From Clostridium mobile (GTDB lineage Bacteria; Bacillota; Clostridia; Clostridiales; Clostridiaceae): a stretch of DNA of 64,000 nucleotides. Location of the stretch: contig NZ_JAHLQF010000003.1 of assembly GCF_018918285.1 (NCBI RefSeq), positions 434,001 to 498,000 of the forward strand, written 5' to 3'. Of the stretch, positions 1 to 7,912 are shown piece after piece. The notes beneath the pieces are model-generated. The model searched no databases, had not been told where the DNA came from, and saw nothing but the letters and a program-made list of their open reading frames with translations. Each line of letters starts with the position of its first letter. Position 1 is the stretch's first letter. Made by a program: the position numbers and the translations under genes.

Positions 1-461
1 AAGGTTATATATAGTAATTTATTATATAAATAGTATAATAATATGAAAGAAATTATACTCAATATAAACATAGTATACAGGTCTACTTTAGAAACAGTTA
101 ATATGCTTCCAAACAAAAAAGAGTTTACATTTCCTGTTGCTCTACCAGAGCTTATTAATGTTATAGCCACTCCAACACTTAAAGTCATTATTATAACTAA
201 GATAATTTCTTCATACCTTTTGTAGTAATTCCTAAGTAATTCTATTAGTAGTGCACAGATTGAAGTGAACATAAATGCAGATAATATTGGATTAAAATTT
301 AATACAAGCCCTAGAGCTACTCCAGCAAAAGAAGCATGTGATAATGCATCTCCCATGGTAGAATATCTTTTTAAGACTAAAAAAGTACCTACTGAAGGAC
401 ATATAATAGAAATAAGCAAAGTAGCTATAATGGCATTTTGTATAAAAGAATATTGTAACAT
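1..461 (-). CDS. znuB: Zinc/manganese ABC transporter permease (ZnuB-like), 3' part outside the window
   Basis: Reading left from an ATG at 461 after a GGAGG box gives about 153 codons before the window edge, so the C-terminus is missing. The visible protein begins MLQYSFIQNAII and is strongly hydrophobic. It contains the DALSHASFAGVALG segment typical of ABC-3 family permeases (ZnuB/AdcB/MntB) and at least four membrane spans. It lies 30 bp downstream of the ATPase gene on the same strand and is therefore probably co-transcribed with it. Partnership with the divergent binding protein, which has a His-rich loop, points to zinc rather than manganese; that is inference from context. Confidence 0.88.
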   Translation of the reverse strand, partial: MLQYSFIQNAIIATLLISIICPSVGTFLVLKRYSTMGDALSHASFAGVALGLVLNFNPILSAFMFTSICALLIELLRNYYKRYEEIILVIIMTLSVGVAITLISSGRATGNVNSFLFGSILTVSKVDLYTMFILSIISFILLYYLYNKLLYIT

Positions 462-491
462 AAATTCCTCCTTAATTACTTTTCCTTTATA

Positions 492-1127
492 CTATTGAAG
501 AAAATCCTCAATAGTATAAAAGTTCATTTCACCATTGGTCATTTTAACTATATGAGTAGAATTTTCTGTTACAGCTTTTAAATTATGTTCTACAGATACT
601 ATTGTAATACCATGGTTTTTGTTTAATTCTCTAAGGAATGTATAAATTTCATCTTGGCTTTTTAAATCTATTCCTGTGGAAGGTTCATCTAATATTAGTA
701 AATCTGGGTGTCCAACTAATGATCTTGAAATAAAAACCTTCTGTTGTTGTCCACCAGATAAATTACCTATAAGAGAATTCTTTAAATCTAATATACACAT
801 TTGTTCTAAGCATTGATTGATTACATTTTTATCTTTTATTTTTAAATTTGCAGCATGACATTTTAATATTTCATAAACAGTAATAGGAAAGTCAGTATTG
901 AAGTTAGCTCTTTGAGGAACATATCCTATTTTATTAGTATTTATACTTACACTTCCTTGACAAGGCTTTATAAGACCTAATATTAATTTTAACATAGTAC
1001 TTTTATAGCTTCCGTTTTCCCCGATAATAGATACATATGAACCTTTATTAATATGTAAGTTAATATTATTTAGCCCATATGGAGTTGAACCATTATAGGA
1101 AAAACATAAATTATCTATATTTATCAT
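492..1127 (-). CDS. znuC: Zinc ABC transporter ATPase (ZnuC-like)
   Basis: This is a 211-residue ABC ATPase. The start is the ATG at 1127, seven bases after GGAGG; an upstream in-frame ATG at 1142 would put that ribosome site inside the gene. The ABC signature LSGGQQQKV, Walker B LLILDEPS and H-loop SVEHN are all present. The Walker A reads GENGSYKST, so the glycine normally before the invariant lysine is tyrosine. Streptococcal AdcC zinc ATPases have alanine there (GENGAAKTT, from memory), so the position is relaxed in this family. It presumably energises zinc import through the adjacent permease. The upstream region carries a Fur-type dyad overlapping its -35 box, so zinc-responsive repression is expected. 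Confidence 0.9.
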   Translation of the reverse strand: MINIDNLCFSYNGSTPYGLNNINLHINKGSYVSIIGENGSYKSTMLKLILGLIKPCQGSVSINTNKIGYVPQRANFNTDFPITVYEILKCHAANLKIKDKNVINQCLEQMCILDLKNSLIGNLSGGQQQKVFISRSLVGHPDLLILDEPSTGIDLKSQDEIYTFLRELNKNHGITIVSVEHNLKAVTENSTHIVKMTNGEMNFYTIEDFLQ

Positions 1128-1162
1128 AGTGAATGCCTCCATGGAAAAATTCTAACATTTAC

Positions 1163-1192
1163 ATTATATACCCATATGCAAATTATTTGCAA
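1163..1192 (-). promoter_or_regulatory. znuCB promoter with overlapping Fur/Zur-type operator
   Basis: On the minus strand TTGCAA (1192-1187) and TATAAT (1168-1163) are separated by 18 bp and form a plausible sigma-A promoter for znuC. The dyad TGCAAATTATTTGCA (1177-1191, arms TGCAAAT/ATTTGCA around one central base) covers the -35 box. The 7-1-7 geometry is characteristic of Fur-family repressors. Confidence 0.75.
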
Positions 1193-1210
1193 CATAATTG
1201 TATTATATAC

Positions 1211-1239
1211 TTGACAATGGAAAAAATTAATAATAATAT
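1211..1239 (+). promoter_or_regulatory. Sigma-A promoter of znuA
   Basis: TTGACA (1211-1216), a 17-bp spacer and TATAAT-like TAATAT (1234-1239) lie about 58 bp upstream of the znuA start. The second zinc-type dyad begins 14 bp after the -10 box, a position suited to blocking early transcription. Confidence 0.75.
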
Positions 1240-1253
1240 GATATAGAGCAGAT

Positions 1254-1272
1254 AATGCAAATCATTTGCATT
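1254..1272. promoter_or_regulatory. Perfect 19-bp Fur/Zur-type operator upstream of znuA
   Basis: AATGCAAATCATTTGCATT is a perfect inverted repeat around a central C, sharing the TGCAAATnATTTGCA core with the dyad at 1177. Two copies flanking divergent zinc-transport genes, each touching the promoter of its own gene, support a zinc-uptake repressor site. Confidence 0.82.
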
Positions 1273-1296
1273 AGTTCTTGCGAAAGGTGGTATAAT

Positions 1297-2217
1297 ATGA
1301 AAAATAAAATTATATTAATAGTAATCACAATATTTTTATTTACGTTAAATGGATGTGATAGTAAAGAGCTATCAAATGGAAGCAACGACAACTCTAAGAT
1401 TGATGTAATAGTTACATTTAATCCTATGAGAGAGCTAGCAGAATACATAGGTGGAGATAAGGTAAATATAGAGGTAATAGTTCCAGATGGAGTAGAGGCC
1501 CATGATTTTGAATTAAAAGCAAAAGATATAATGAATATAAGCAAAGCGGATATGTTTGTTTATAATGGTTTTAACATGGAGCATTGGGTAGATAAACTAT
1601 TAGAAACAATAGATAAAGATACAGTAATAGTTGAAGCCTCTCAAGGGGTTGATCCTATAATAGTTTCAGAAGAAGAGAAGGATAACCACGACAATGACCA
1701 TAAACATGAGGGAGGCTATGATCCCCATACTTGGTTAGGATTAAGTACTGCCATTGTTCAAGCAAGGAATATAAAGGATGCTTTGGTTAAGGTAGATGGC
1801 AATAATAAGGACTATTATGAAAAAAATTTCAATGAGTTTAATAAAGAAGTCAATGAACTTTTAAATGAATATAAAACTAAATTTGAATTACTAGAAAATA
1901 AAAGTTTTGTTACCGGACATGAAGCCTTTAGTTACTTTTGTAGAGATTTTGGATTAGAACAAAGCAGCGTAGAAGGTGTATTTGCGGAAGGAGAGCCAAC
2001 ACCTAAAAAAATGAAGGAGTTAGTGGACTATTGCAAAAAAAATGGAGTTAAGGCTATTTTTGTTGAAGAGAATATAAGTACAAAAGTTTCTGAGACTCTG
2101 GCTAAAGAAGTTGGTGCATCAGTTGAAGTTATTCATACTCTAGAAAGTAGAGGAGAGAAAAACTATATAGATGCTATGAGAGAGAATTTGGAGAAAGTAT
2201 ACGATAATTTGAAATAA
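1297..2217 (+). CDS. znuA: Zinc ABC transporter substrate-binding lipoprotein (ZnuA-like)
   Basis: This is a 306-residue metal-binding lipoprotein of cluster A-I. The start is the ATG at 1297 behind GGTGG; the frame is open further upstream, but that part overlaps the operator. Residues 1-20 form a signal peptide ending in the lipobox LNGC. Metal-ligand candidates follow the family order: the His of VEAHDFEL, the His of DPHTWLG, the His of GHEAFSYF and an acidic residue near the C-terminus. Between the first two lies an acidic His-rich stretch (around residues 128-140, DNHDNDHKHEGG). That stretch is typical of zinc-specific ZnuA/AdcA proteins and absent from manganese homologues. The gene is divergent from znuCB and shares its operator type. 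Confidence 0.92.
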   Translation: MKNKIILIVITIFLFTLNGCDSKELSNGSNDNSKIDVIVTFNPMRELAEYIGGDKVNIEVIVPDGVEAHDFELKAKDIMNISKADMFVYNGFNMEHWVDKLLETIDKDTVIVEASQGVDPIIVSEEEKDNHDNDHKHEGGYDPHTWLGLSTAIVQARNIKDALVKVDGNNKDYYEKNFNEFNKEVNELLNEYKTKFELLENKSFVTGHEAFSYFCRDFGLEQSSVEGVFAEGEPTPKKMKELVDYCKKNGVKAIFVEENISTKVSETLAKEVGASVEVIHTLESRGEKNYIDAMRENLEKVYDNLK

Positions 2218-2288
2218 TTAGTATTTTAAAATCCTTACTAAAAGTAGTATAATAATAGTGAAATATGAAATTAGAAGGAGGGAATTTA

Positions 2289-2693
2289 TTGGCTAAATGT
2301 GAAGTATGCGGTAGAAGAGCCGAAATACATCATGTAGTTAATAGATGCCAGGGAGGAATAGACTTTAATTTAAATTATAAATACTTATGTTCCGAGCATC
2401 ACAGGGGAGATAATGGTCCACATAAAAATTGGAAGCTAGACATACAGTATAAACTAGAAATGCAAGAACATTTATGGAGGACTTTATATAAAGAGTATTA
2501 TACTCTCGAAGAAATTAGCGAGGTACTCTATATAAATAAGAATAGAGTTAAAAAACTTATGAGATCTTGCAAACTTTATAAAGAAGGGTATAAAAAAGAA
2601 GATATAATATTTAAATTAATGGGAAATGAAAAATATAATTCATATATGTTAGAAAAATATGATGATGATTTCATACCATTATTTGTTGGATAG
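2289..2693 (+). CDS. Small HNH-type zinc-finger protein with C-terminal helix-turn-helix-like segment
   Basis: The protein has 134 residues. The TTG at 2289 follows AAGGAGG by seven bases; the in-frame ATG at 2265 would bury that ribosome site in the coding region. The N-terminal half carries CEVCG, then IHHVV, then LCSEHH, the Cys/His arrangement of HNH nuclease folds. Residues 65-110 (YTLEEISEVLYINKNRVKKLM) look like a DNA-binding helix-turn-helix. Whether it cuts DNA is unknown. It stands alone between znuA and a terminator and has no phage or restriction context. Confidence 0.7.
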   Translation: MAKCEVCGRRAEIHHVVNRCQGGIDFNLNYKYLCSEHHRGDNGPHKNWKLDIQYKLEMQEHLWRTLYKEYYTLEEISEVLYINKNRVKKLMRSCKLYKEGYKKEDIIFKLMGNEKYNSYMLEKYDDDFIPLFVG

Positions 2694-2696
2694 TTA

Positions 2697-2722
2697 AGGT
2701 GTCTATTGTAGACGCCTTTTTT
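2697..2722 (+). terminator. Intrinsic terminator after the HNH gene
   Basis: The arms AGGTGTCTA (2697-2705) and TAGACGCCT (2709-2717) form a nine-pair stem with one G-U pair, followed by a T-run to 2722. Confidence 0.85.
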
Positions 2723-2870
2723 ATTATATAAAATTCTAAATACTTCATATTTAGAAGATATATAGATATGAAATATATTTATTGTATAATTTAATTCAAT
2801 AGGTTTTAAGGTTAATATTAAAGGATATTGGAAAAACTATCTATATAATATAAGAATGGAGAGAAGTTTA

Positions 2871-3848
2871 ATGAGAAAAATACTGAATCCAGATTTATAT
2901 CATGGAAGAGGCAAAAAAGGTAACTTTTTTGAAGGATGGTACTTTAAATTAGTAGATAGTAAAGAAGAAAGAGCTTATTCATTTATTCCAGGGATTTTTC
3001 TTGGAAATAATCAAAACTATTCTCATGCATTTATTCAATTATTATATGGGAAAGAAGTAGTGTATTACTACAATAAATATGATGTGAAAAAATTCAAATG
3101 GGCAGAAGATAAATTTTTAATAAATATTGAAGAGAATATATTTTCTATAAAGGGCATTAAGCTAAATATTAAGAATGAGGATATAGATATTAAAGGAAAA
3201 GTTTTGTTCAAAAATATCTTAAAGTGGCCTGATACAATAATAAATCCTGGAAGCATGGGTTTTTATAATTATTTATCATTTATGCAATGTTATAGTCAGG
3301 TCTGTGTTACAAGCATGAATCTTCAAGGAGGTATTAATATAAACGGAGAACATATAGATTTCACAGGGGGAAAGGGATATATTGAAAAAAATTGGGGGAG
3401 AGATTTCCCTTATGGGTGGATATGGGTTCAATGCAATAATTTTGTTAACAGTAAAGTTTCCATAAGCTGCTCTATAGGTCAAGTGCCATTTTTGTCCGGC
3501 AGTTTTGACGGATTTTTGATAGGATTAGCTGTTGGCAATAAGTTTTATAAATTTACAACTATTAATCGAAGCCAATTAAAAATATGGAGAAGTAATGAAG
3601 ATTTTGTTATTGAAACTAAAAATAAAAATTATTCTTTATACATAATTGCAAGAAGTAATAAGGATAAATATTTTTTATGCAATGCGCCAAGAGAAGATGC
3701 AATGATACCTTTAGCTAAAGAAACATTAGCTGGGGAAGTATATTTAAAACTGAAATGCAATAAAACAGGGGCAATTTTATGTGAAGATAAAGGAGTATGT
3801 GCTGGAATAGAGTATGGTGGCAATGTAGAGGAACTAATAAAAAAATAG
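2871..3848 (+). CDS. Tocopherol cyclase-like (TocC family) protein
   Basis: The protein has 325 residues from the ATG at 2871, preceded by GGAGAG. It starts with the YHGRGKKGNFFEGWYFKLV segment and has the IEKNWGRDFPYGWIWVQCN signature of the tocopherol-cyclase-like family (PF14249). Clostridia do not make tocopherol, so the bacterial function is unknown; the fold is a lipocalin-like two-domain beta structure in related proteins. No signal peptide or membrane segment is evident. It is a single-gene unit. The family call is firm, the function is not. Confidence 0.75.
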   Translation: MRKILNPDLYHGRGKKGNFFEGWYFKLVDSKEERAYSFIPGIFLGNNQNYSHAFIQLLYGKEVVYYYNKYDVKKFKWAEDKFLINIEENIFSIKGIKLNIKNEDIDIKGKVLFKNILKWPDTIINPGSMGFYNYLSFMQCYSQVCVTSMNLQGGININGEHIDFTGGKGYIEKNWGRDFPYGWIWVQCNNFVNSKVSISCSIGQVPFLSGSFDGFLIGLAVGNKFYKFTTINRSQLKIWRSNEDFVIETKNKNYSLYIIARSNKDKYFLCNAPREDAMIPLAKETLAGEVYLKLKCNKTGAILCEDKGVCAGIEYGGNVEELIKK

Positions 3849-3897
3849 ATATTGGTTAAATTATAATTGTGCATCATATACAGAGAGGAGAAATAAA

Positions 3898-4044
3898 ATG
3901 GCACATAAGAACAATAAAAATAGTAAAGATAATAAAAAAGCTGGGCAGAAAACTAAAAAGGAACTGGCAAAAATGAGAGTAGAAACTGCAAATGAAGTAG
4001 GTACTTCAAATGAATCTAAAAAGTTAGGCAAGAATAAAAAATAA
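3898..4044 (+). CDS. Small Lys/Asn-rich protein, possibly spore-associated
   Basis: This is a 48-codon ORF behind GAGAGGAG, starting at the ATG at 3898 and ending just before a strong hairpin. The product is very basic (MAHKNNKNSKDNKKAGQ at the N-terminus), with a central segment KELAKMRVETANEVGT that loosely resembles the conserved MKYEIAxELG helix of alpha/beta small acid-soluble spore proteins. Good ribosome site, compact terminator and biased composition support a real gene. The spore link is inference from one short match. Confidence 0.55.
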   Translation: MAHKNNKNSKDNKKAGQKTKKELAKMRVETANEVGTSNESKKLGKNKK

Positions 4045-4053
4045 CAAATTAGA

Positions 4054-4092
4054 TATATTAAAAAGGCATGTAAAACATGCCTTTTTAATATA
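4054..4092. terminator. Bidirectional hairpin terminator
   Basis: The arms around 4054-4071 and 4075-4092 form a perfect palindromic stem (core AAAAAGGCATGT) with a T-run on one side and an A-run on the other. It ends the small-protein unit. Confidence 0.85.
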
Positions 4093-4199
4093 TCCTCATT
4101 ATGGCTACAATAAATATGTTTTTCTATAAAAAACACTTGACTATGATACACGAACAATATAATATATAATCTATAAGTATTTATTATGGGGTGGTAACG

Positions 4200-5675
4200 A
4201 TGAAACTTTTATATAAAAGTACTAGGGGAAATGAAGAAGTAGGTTCTTCACAGGCTATTATTAATGGACTAGCTACTGACGGAGGACTATATATTCCTAA
4301 ATTTTTTCCTAAAATAGATTTAGCCTTTGATGAATTGATTGAGTATGATTATAAACAATTAGCTGTATACGTGCTAAAAAAATATCTTACAGATTTTACT
4401 GAAGAAGAAATATTATATTGTGTGAACAATGCTTATGATAATAAGTTTGAAAGTAGAGAGATAAGTCCTTTAGTGAAAAAAGGAGATGAATATTACTTAG
4501 AGTTATACCATGGTCCTACTCTAGCCTTTAAAGATATGGCCCTATCTATACTGCCATATTTAATGAGGATTGCTTGCAATAAGGTAGGGATAAAGGAGGA
4601 AATAGTCATATTAACAGCAACATCAGGAGATACGGGAAAAGCGGCATTAGAAGGATTTGGTGGTGTTGATGGAATAAAAATAATAGTATTTTATCCTGAA
4701 AATGGTGTTAGTCCAATACAAAAGTTTCAAATGATAACTCAAAAAGAAGAAAATACTTTAGTTGTAGGCATAGATGGTAATTTCGATGATGCCCAAAATG
4801 GAGTTAAAGAAATATTTGAAGATAGAAAATTAAATAAAGAGTTAAAGGATAATGGATATATTTTGTCTTCTGCAAATTCAATAAATATAGGTAGGCTTCT
4901 GCCACAAATAGTTTATTATATTTATTCTTATACAAGCATGTTGAAAAAAGGTTATATTGCTTTAGGAGAGAGCATAAATATTTCTGTGCCCACAGGGAAT
5001 TTTGGAAATATATTAGCAGCTTATTATGCTAAACAAATGGGATTACCAATAAATAAATTAATTTGTGCATCTAATGAAAATAATGTGCTTTGGGAATTTT
5101 TTAATAAAGGGAACTACAATAGGAATAGGGAATTTAAGATAACATCTTCTCCTTCTATGGATATTCTTATTTCTAGTAATTTAGAAAGATTGCTATATCA
5201 TATAAGTGATGATGTAAAAGTAGAAAAAATGATGATAAATTTAAAAGAAAAAGGTGAGTATTCTCTATCAGAGGAAATGTTATCAAGATTAAATGAGTTT
5301 TACTCAAGCTTTGCAACGGATGAAGAAACTTATGAAATTATTAAAAAAATATATGAAAGTCAATCATATTTAATAGATACTCATACTGCAGTAGGATATA
5401 AGGCTTACAGAGATTACAAAGAGGGCACAAAAGATAATACAAAGACTGTATTAGTTAGCACTGCTAGCCCTTTCAAATTTACTAAGGATATATGTATTGC
5501 CTTAGGAATTGATGAAAATTTAGAAGCCTTTAAGTTAGGAGATAAATTATCTTCGTATACCGGAATACAAGTTCCATCTTCTTTGAAAAAATTAGAAAAA
5601 AATAATATAATTCATAAAACTAAATGTAAGAAAAAAGAAATGAAAAAGGTTATAAAAAATTATTTAAAAGTATAG
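4200..5675 (+). CDS. thrC: Threonine synthase
   Basis: This 491-residue PLP enzyme converts O-phosphohomoserine to threonine. The ATG at 4200 follows GGGGTGG; a GTG at 4191 overlaps that site and is not used here. The N-terminus (STRGNEEVGSSQAIINGLA) is that of the long, E. coli/fungal-type family. The PLP lysine is in LAFKDMAL near residue 111. TATSGDTGKAALEGF and the phosphate-binding PTGNFGNI follow. It is the first gene of thrC-thrB-lysC-hom; the gap to thrB is 9 bp. No T-box or leader peptide was recognised in the 150 bp upstream. Confidence 0.95.
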   Translation: MKLLYKSTRGNEEVGSSQAIINGLATDGGLYIPKFFPKIDLAFDELIEYDYKQLAVYVLKKYLTDFTEEEILYCVNNAYDNKFESREISPLVKKGDEYYLELYHGPTLAFKDMALSILPYLMRIACNKVGIKEEIVILTATSGDTGKAALEGFGGVDGIKIIVFYPENGVSPIQKFQMITQKEENTLVVGIDGNFDDAQNGVKEIFEDRKLNKELKDNGYILSSANSINIGRLLPQIVYYIYSYTSMLKKGYIALGESINISVPTGNFGNILAAYYAKQMGLPINKLICASNENNVLWEFFNKGNYNRNREFKITSSPSMDILISSNLERLLYHISDDVKVEKMMINLKEKGEYSLSEEMLSRLNEFYSSFATDEETYEIIKKIYESQSYLIDTHTAVGYKAYRDYKEGTKDNTKTVLVSTASPFKFTKDICIALGIDENLEAFKLGDKLSSYTGIQVPSSLKKLEKNNIIHKTKCKKKEMKKVIKNYLKV

Positions 5676-5684
5676 GTGATATGT

Positions 5685-6548
5685 ATGGTGGAAGTAATTG
5701 TACCTGCTACTAGCGCCAATTTAGGTCCAGGCTTTGATTGCTTAGGGGTAGCATTAAATTTTTATAATAAATTCTATATAGAAGAAAATGATTATTCAAA
5801 TGACAAGGAAGAAAATAATTTAGCTTATGTAAGTGCAAAGAAATTATTTGACAAAGTAGGGTATAAAAATAAGGATTTTAATATTAGAATTGAGGGAAAT
5901 ATTCCTCAATCTAGAGGACTTGGAAGTAGTGCTACTTGTATAGTAGGGGGACTTATAGGAGCTAATAAGATTCTGGGAGATATTTTAAGCAAAGAGGAAA
6001 TAATAAAACTGGCAACAGAAATAGAAGGTCATCCAGATAATGTTACTCCAGCTATAATTGGTGGAGTTACTACAGCTATATTTGAAAATGAAAAAATATA
6101 CTATGAAAAATTATATTTAAAAGAAGGAATAAAATTTTGCGCACTAACCCCTGATTTTAAATTATCTACTAGTGAAGCTAGAAGTGTATTACCAAGTAAA
6201 GTAGATTATACGGATGCAGTTTTTAATGTTGGAAGAGTAGCATTAACTATATCATCATTAATAAATGGCAATTTTGAACAGTTAAGAGTTAGTTGTGAAG
6301 ATAAATTACACCAACCTTATAGAAGTAAGTTAATAAGAAACTATGATAGTATAACAGCATACTGTAAAGAATTAAATAGTTTAGGGGTATTCTTGAGTGG
6401 TGCAGGACCTACAATTATGGTTATGCTAGAAGAGAGTAATAACTATTTTTTAGAGGAAATTAATAAATATCTAATCACCATAGAAGATAATTGGGAGGTT
6501 AGAGAGTTAGAAATTGATTATTTGGGAGCTAAAGTAAATGTTTATTAA
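5685..6548 (+). CDS. thrB: Homoserine kinase
   Basis: This 287-residue GHMP-family kinase phosphorylates homoserine for thrC. It starts at the ATG at 5685 after AGGTGAT, which overlaps the thrC stop, so translation is probably coupled. The N-terminal [16 protein letters not shown], the ATP loop [12 protein letters not shown] (near residues 77-88) and the C-terminal [10 protein letters not shown] are all present. The length is normal for the family. Confidence 0.95.
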   Translation: MVEVIVPATSANLGPGFDCLGVALNFYNKFYIEENDYSNDKEENNLAYVSAKKLFDKVGYKNKDFNIRIEGNIPQSRGLGSSATCIVGGLIGANKILGDILSKEEIIKLATEIEGHPDNVTPAIIGGVTTAIFENEKIYYEKLYLKEGIKFCALTPDFKLSTSEARSVLPSKVDYTDAVFNVGRVALTISSLINGNFEQLRVSCEDKLHQPYRSKLIRNYDSITAYCKELNSLGVFLSGAGPTIMVMLEESNNYFLEEINKYLITIEDNWEVRELEIDYLGAKVNVY

Positions 6549-6574
6549 AATTTATAAAGTGTAGGTGAATATTT

Positions 6575-7891
6575 ATGAAAAATATTATTGTAGCTAAATT
6601 TGGAGGAAGTTCTCTTGCTGATAGTTGTCAATTTAAAAAGGTAAAACTAATTATAGAAAAGGACGAGAGAAGAAGATTTATTGTACCTTCGGCTCCAGGG
6701 AAAAGAAATAAAGAAGATCAAAAAATTACTGATTTGCTTTATTTATGCCATACCCATGCTGAGCAAAATATTTCTTTCGATTATGTATTTGAAATTATAG
6801 GAAATAGGTATAGGGATCTAGTAAAAGAGTTAAATATAGATTTAAATATTCAAACTTATTTAGATGAAATAAAAAATAAAATTAAAAAAGGAGCCTCAGC
6901 AGACTATACTGCTAGCAGAGGAGAATATTTAAATGGACTTATTTTAGCAAAGTATTTGGAATATGAATTTATTGATCCAGTAGAAATAATTTTTTTCAAG
7001 CCTAATGGTATTTTCGATGAAGAAAGAACTAACAAAGAAATATATATAAGGCTTAGCAAGGTGGAAAGGGCAGTTATACCTGGATTTTACGGAGCTATGC
7101 CTAATGGGGAAGTAAAGACCTTTTCAAGAGGGGGATCAGATGTTACAGGGGCCATTGTGGCTAGAGGAGTAGAAGCAAGTTTGTATGAAAACTGGACAGA
7201 TGTCTCAGGGTTTCTAATGGCTGATCCCAAGATTGTAGAAAATCCTAAAAATATTAAGGAGATTAGTTATAGAGAATTAAGGGAATTATCTTATATGGGA
7301 GCAACAGTACTCCATGAAGATGCTATTTTCCCTGTGAGAAAAGTAGGAATACCAATAAATATAAAGAACACCAATAGACCAGAAGATGAGGGAACATTAA
7401 TAATTGATGATTTAGACCCAGTTAGCTATAGCGGCACTATAACTGGTATAGCTGGAAAAAAGGACTTTGCAGTAATAACCGTTGAAAAGAGTATGATGAA
7501 TGTAGAACAAGGTTACTGTAGGAAAGTATTATCAATCCTAGAAGATAATAATGTATCCTTTGAGCATATGCCTTCAGGAGTAGATACAGTATCTCTTGTA
7601 ATTGCACAAAACCAACTTAATGGGAAGTTAAATAGAATATTAAAGGAAATAGAGTTGAAATGTTGTCCAGATTCACTGGAAGTCCATCCACATATGGGAT
7701 TGATTGCTGTTGTAGGAAGAGGGATGTCAAGGACCATTGGTACATCAGCTAAAATTTTTATGGCTTTAGCTAAGGAAAATATAAATGTAAGAATGATAAG
7801 CCAAGGATCTAGTGAAATTAATATAATTATTGGAATGGAAGATAGTGATTTTGAAAGAGCTATAAGAGCTATATATAATTCATTTAATTAA
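6575..7891 (+). CDS. lysC: Aspartate kinase
   Basis: This 438-residue aspartokinase catalyses the first step from aspartate to threonine, methionine and lysine. The N-terminal KFGGSSLAD and the FSRGGSDVTGAIVA segment form the amino-acid kinase core. The last 130 residues contain two ACT-like regulatory segments (ITGIAGKKDFAVITVEK and HMGLIAVVGRGMS), so feedback inhibition is expected. It is third in the thrC-thrB-lysC-hom operon. Since lysine genes lie elsewhere in the window, it may serve both branches. Confidence 0.94.
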   Translation: MKNIIVAKFGGSSLADSCQFKKVKLIIEKDERRRFIVPSAPGKRNKEDQKITDLLYLCHTHAEQNISFDYVFEIIGNRYRDLVKELNIDLNIQTYLDEIKNKIKKGASADYTASRGEYLNGLILAKYLEYEFIDPVEIIFFKPNGIFDEERTNKEIYIRLSKVERAVIPGFYGAMPNGEVKTFSRGGSDVTGAIVARGVEASLYENWTDVSGFLMADPKIVENPKNIKEISYRELRELSYMGATVLHEDAIFPVRKVGIPINIKNTNRPEDEGTLIIDDLDPVSYSGTITGIAGKKDFAVITVEKSMMNVEQGYCRKVLSILEDNNVSFEHMPSGVDTVSLVIAQNQLNGKLNRILKEIELKCCPDSLEVHPHMGLIAVVGRGMSRTIGTSAKIFMALAKENINVRMISQGSSEINIIIGMEDSDFERAIRAIYNSFN

Positions 7892-7912
7892 AATTATGTA
7901 AGGGGGATAGAA

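Noticed and set aside
43-498. Two plus-strand ORFs at 43-225 and 265-498
   Set aside because: They run antisense to the znuB permease gene, have no ribosome sites and encode no recognisable protein.
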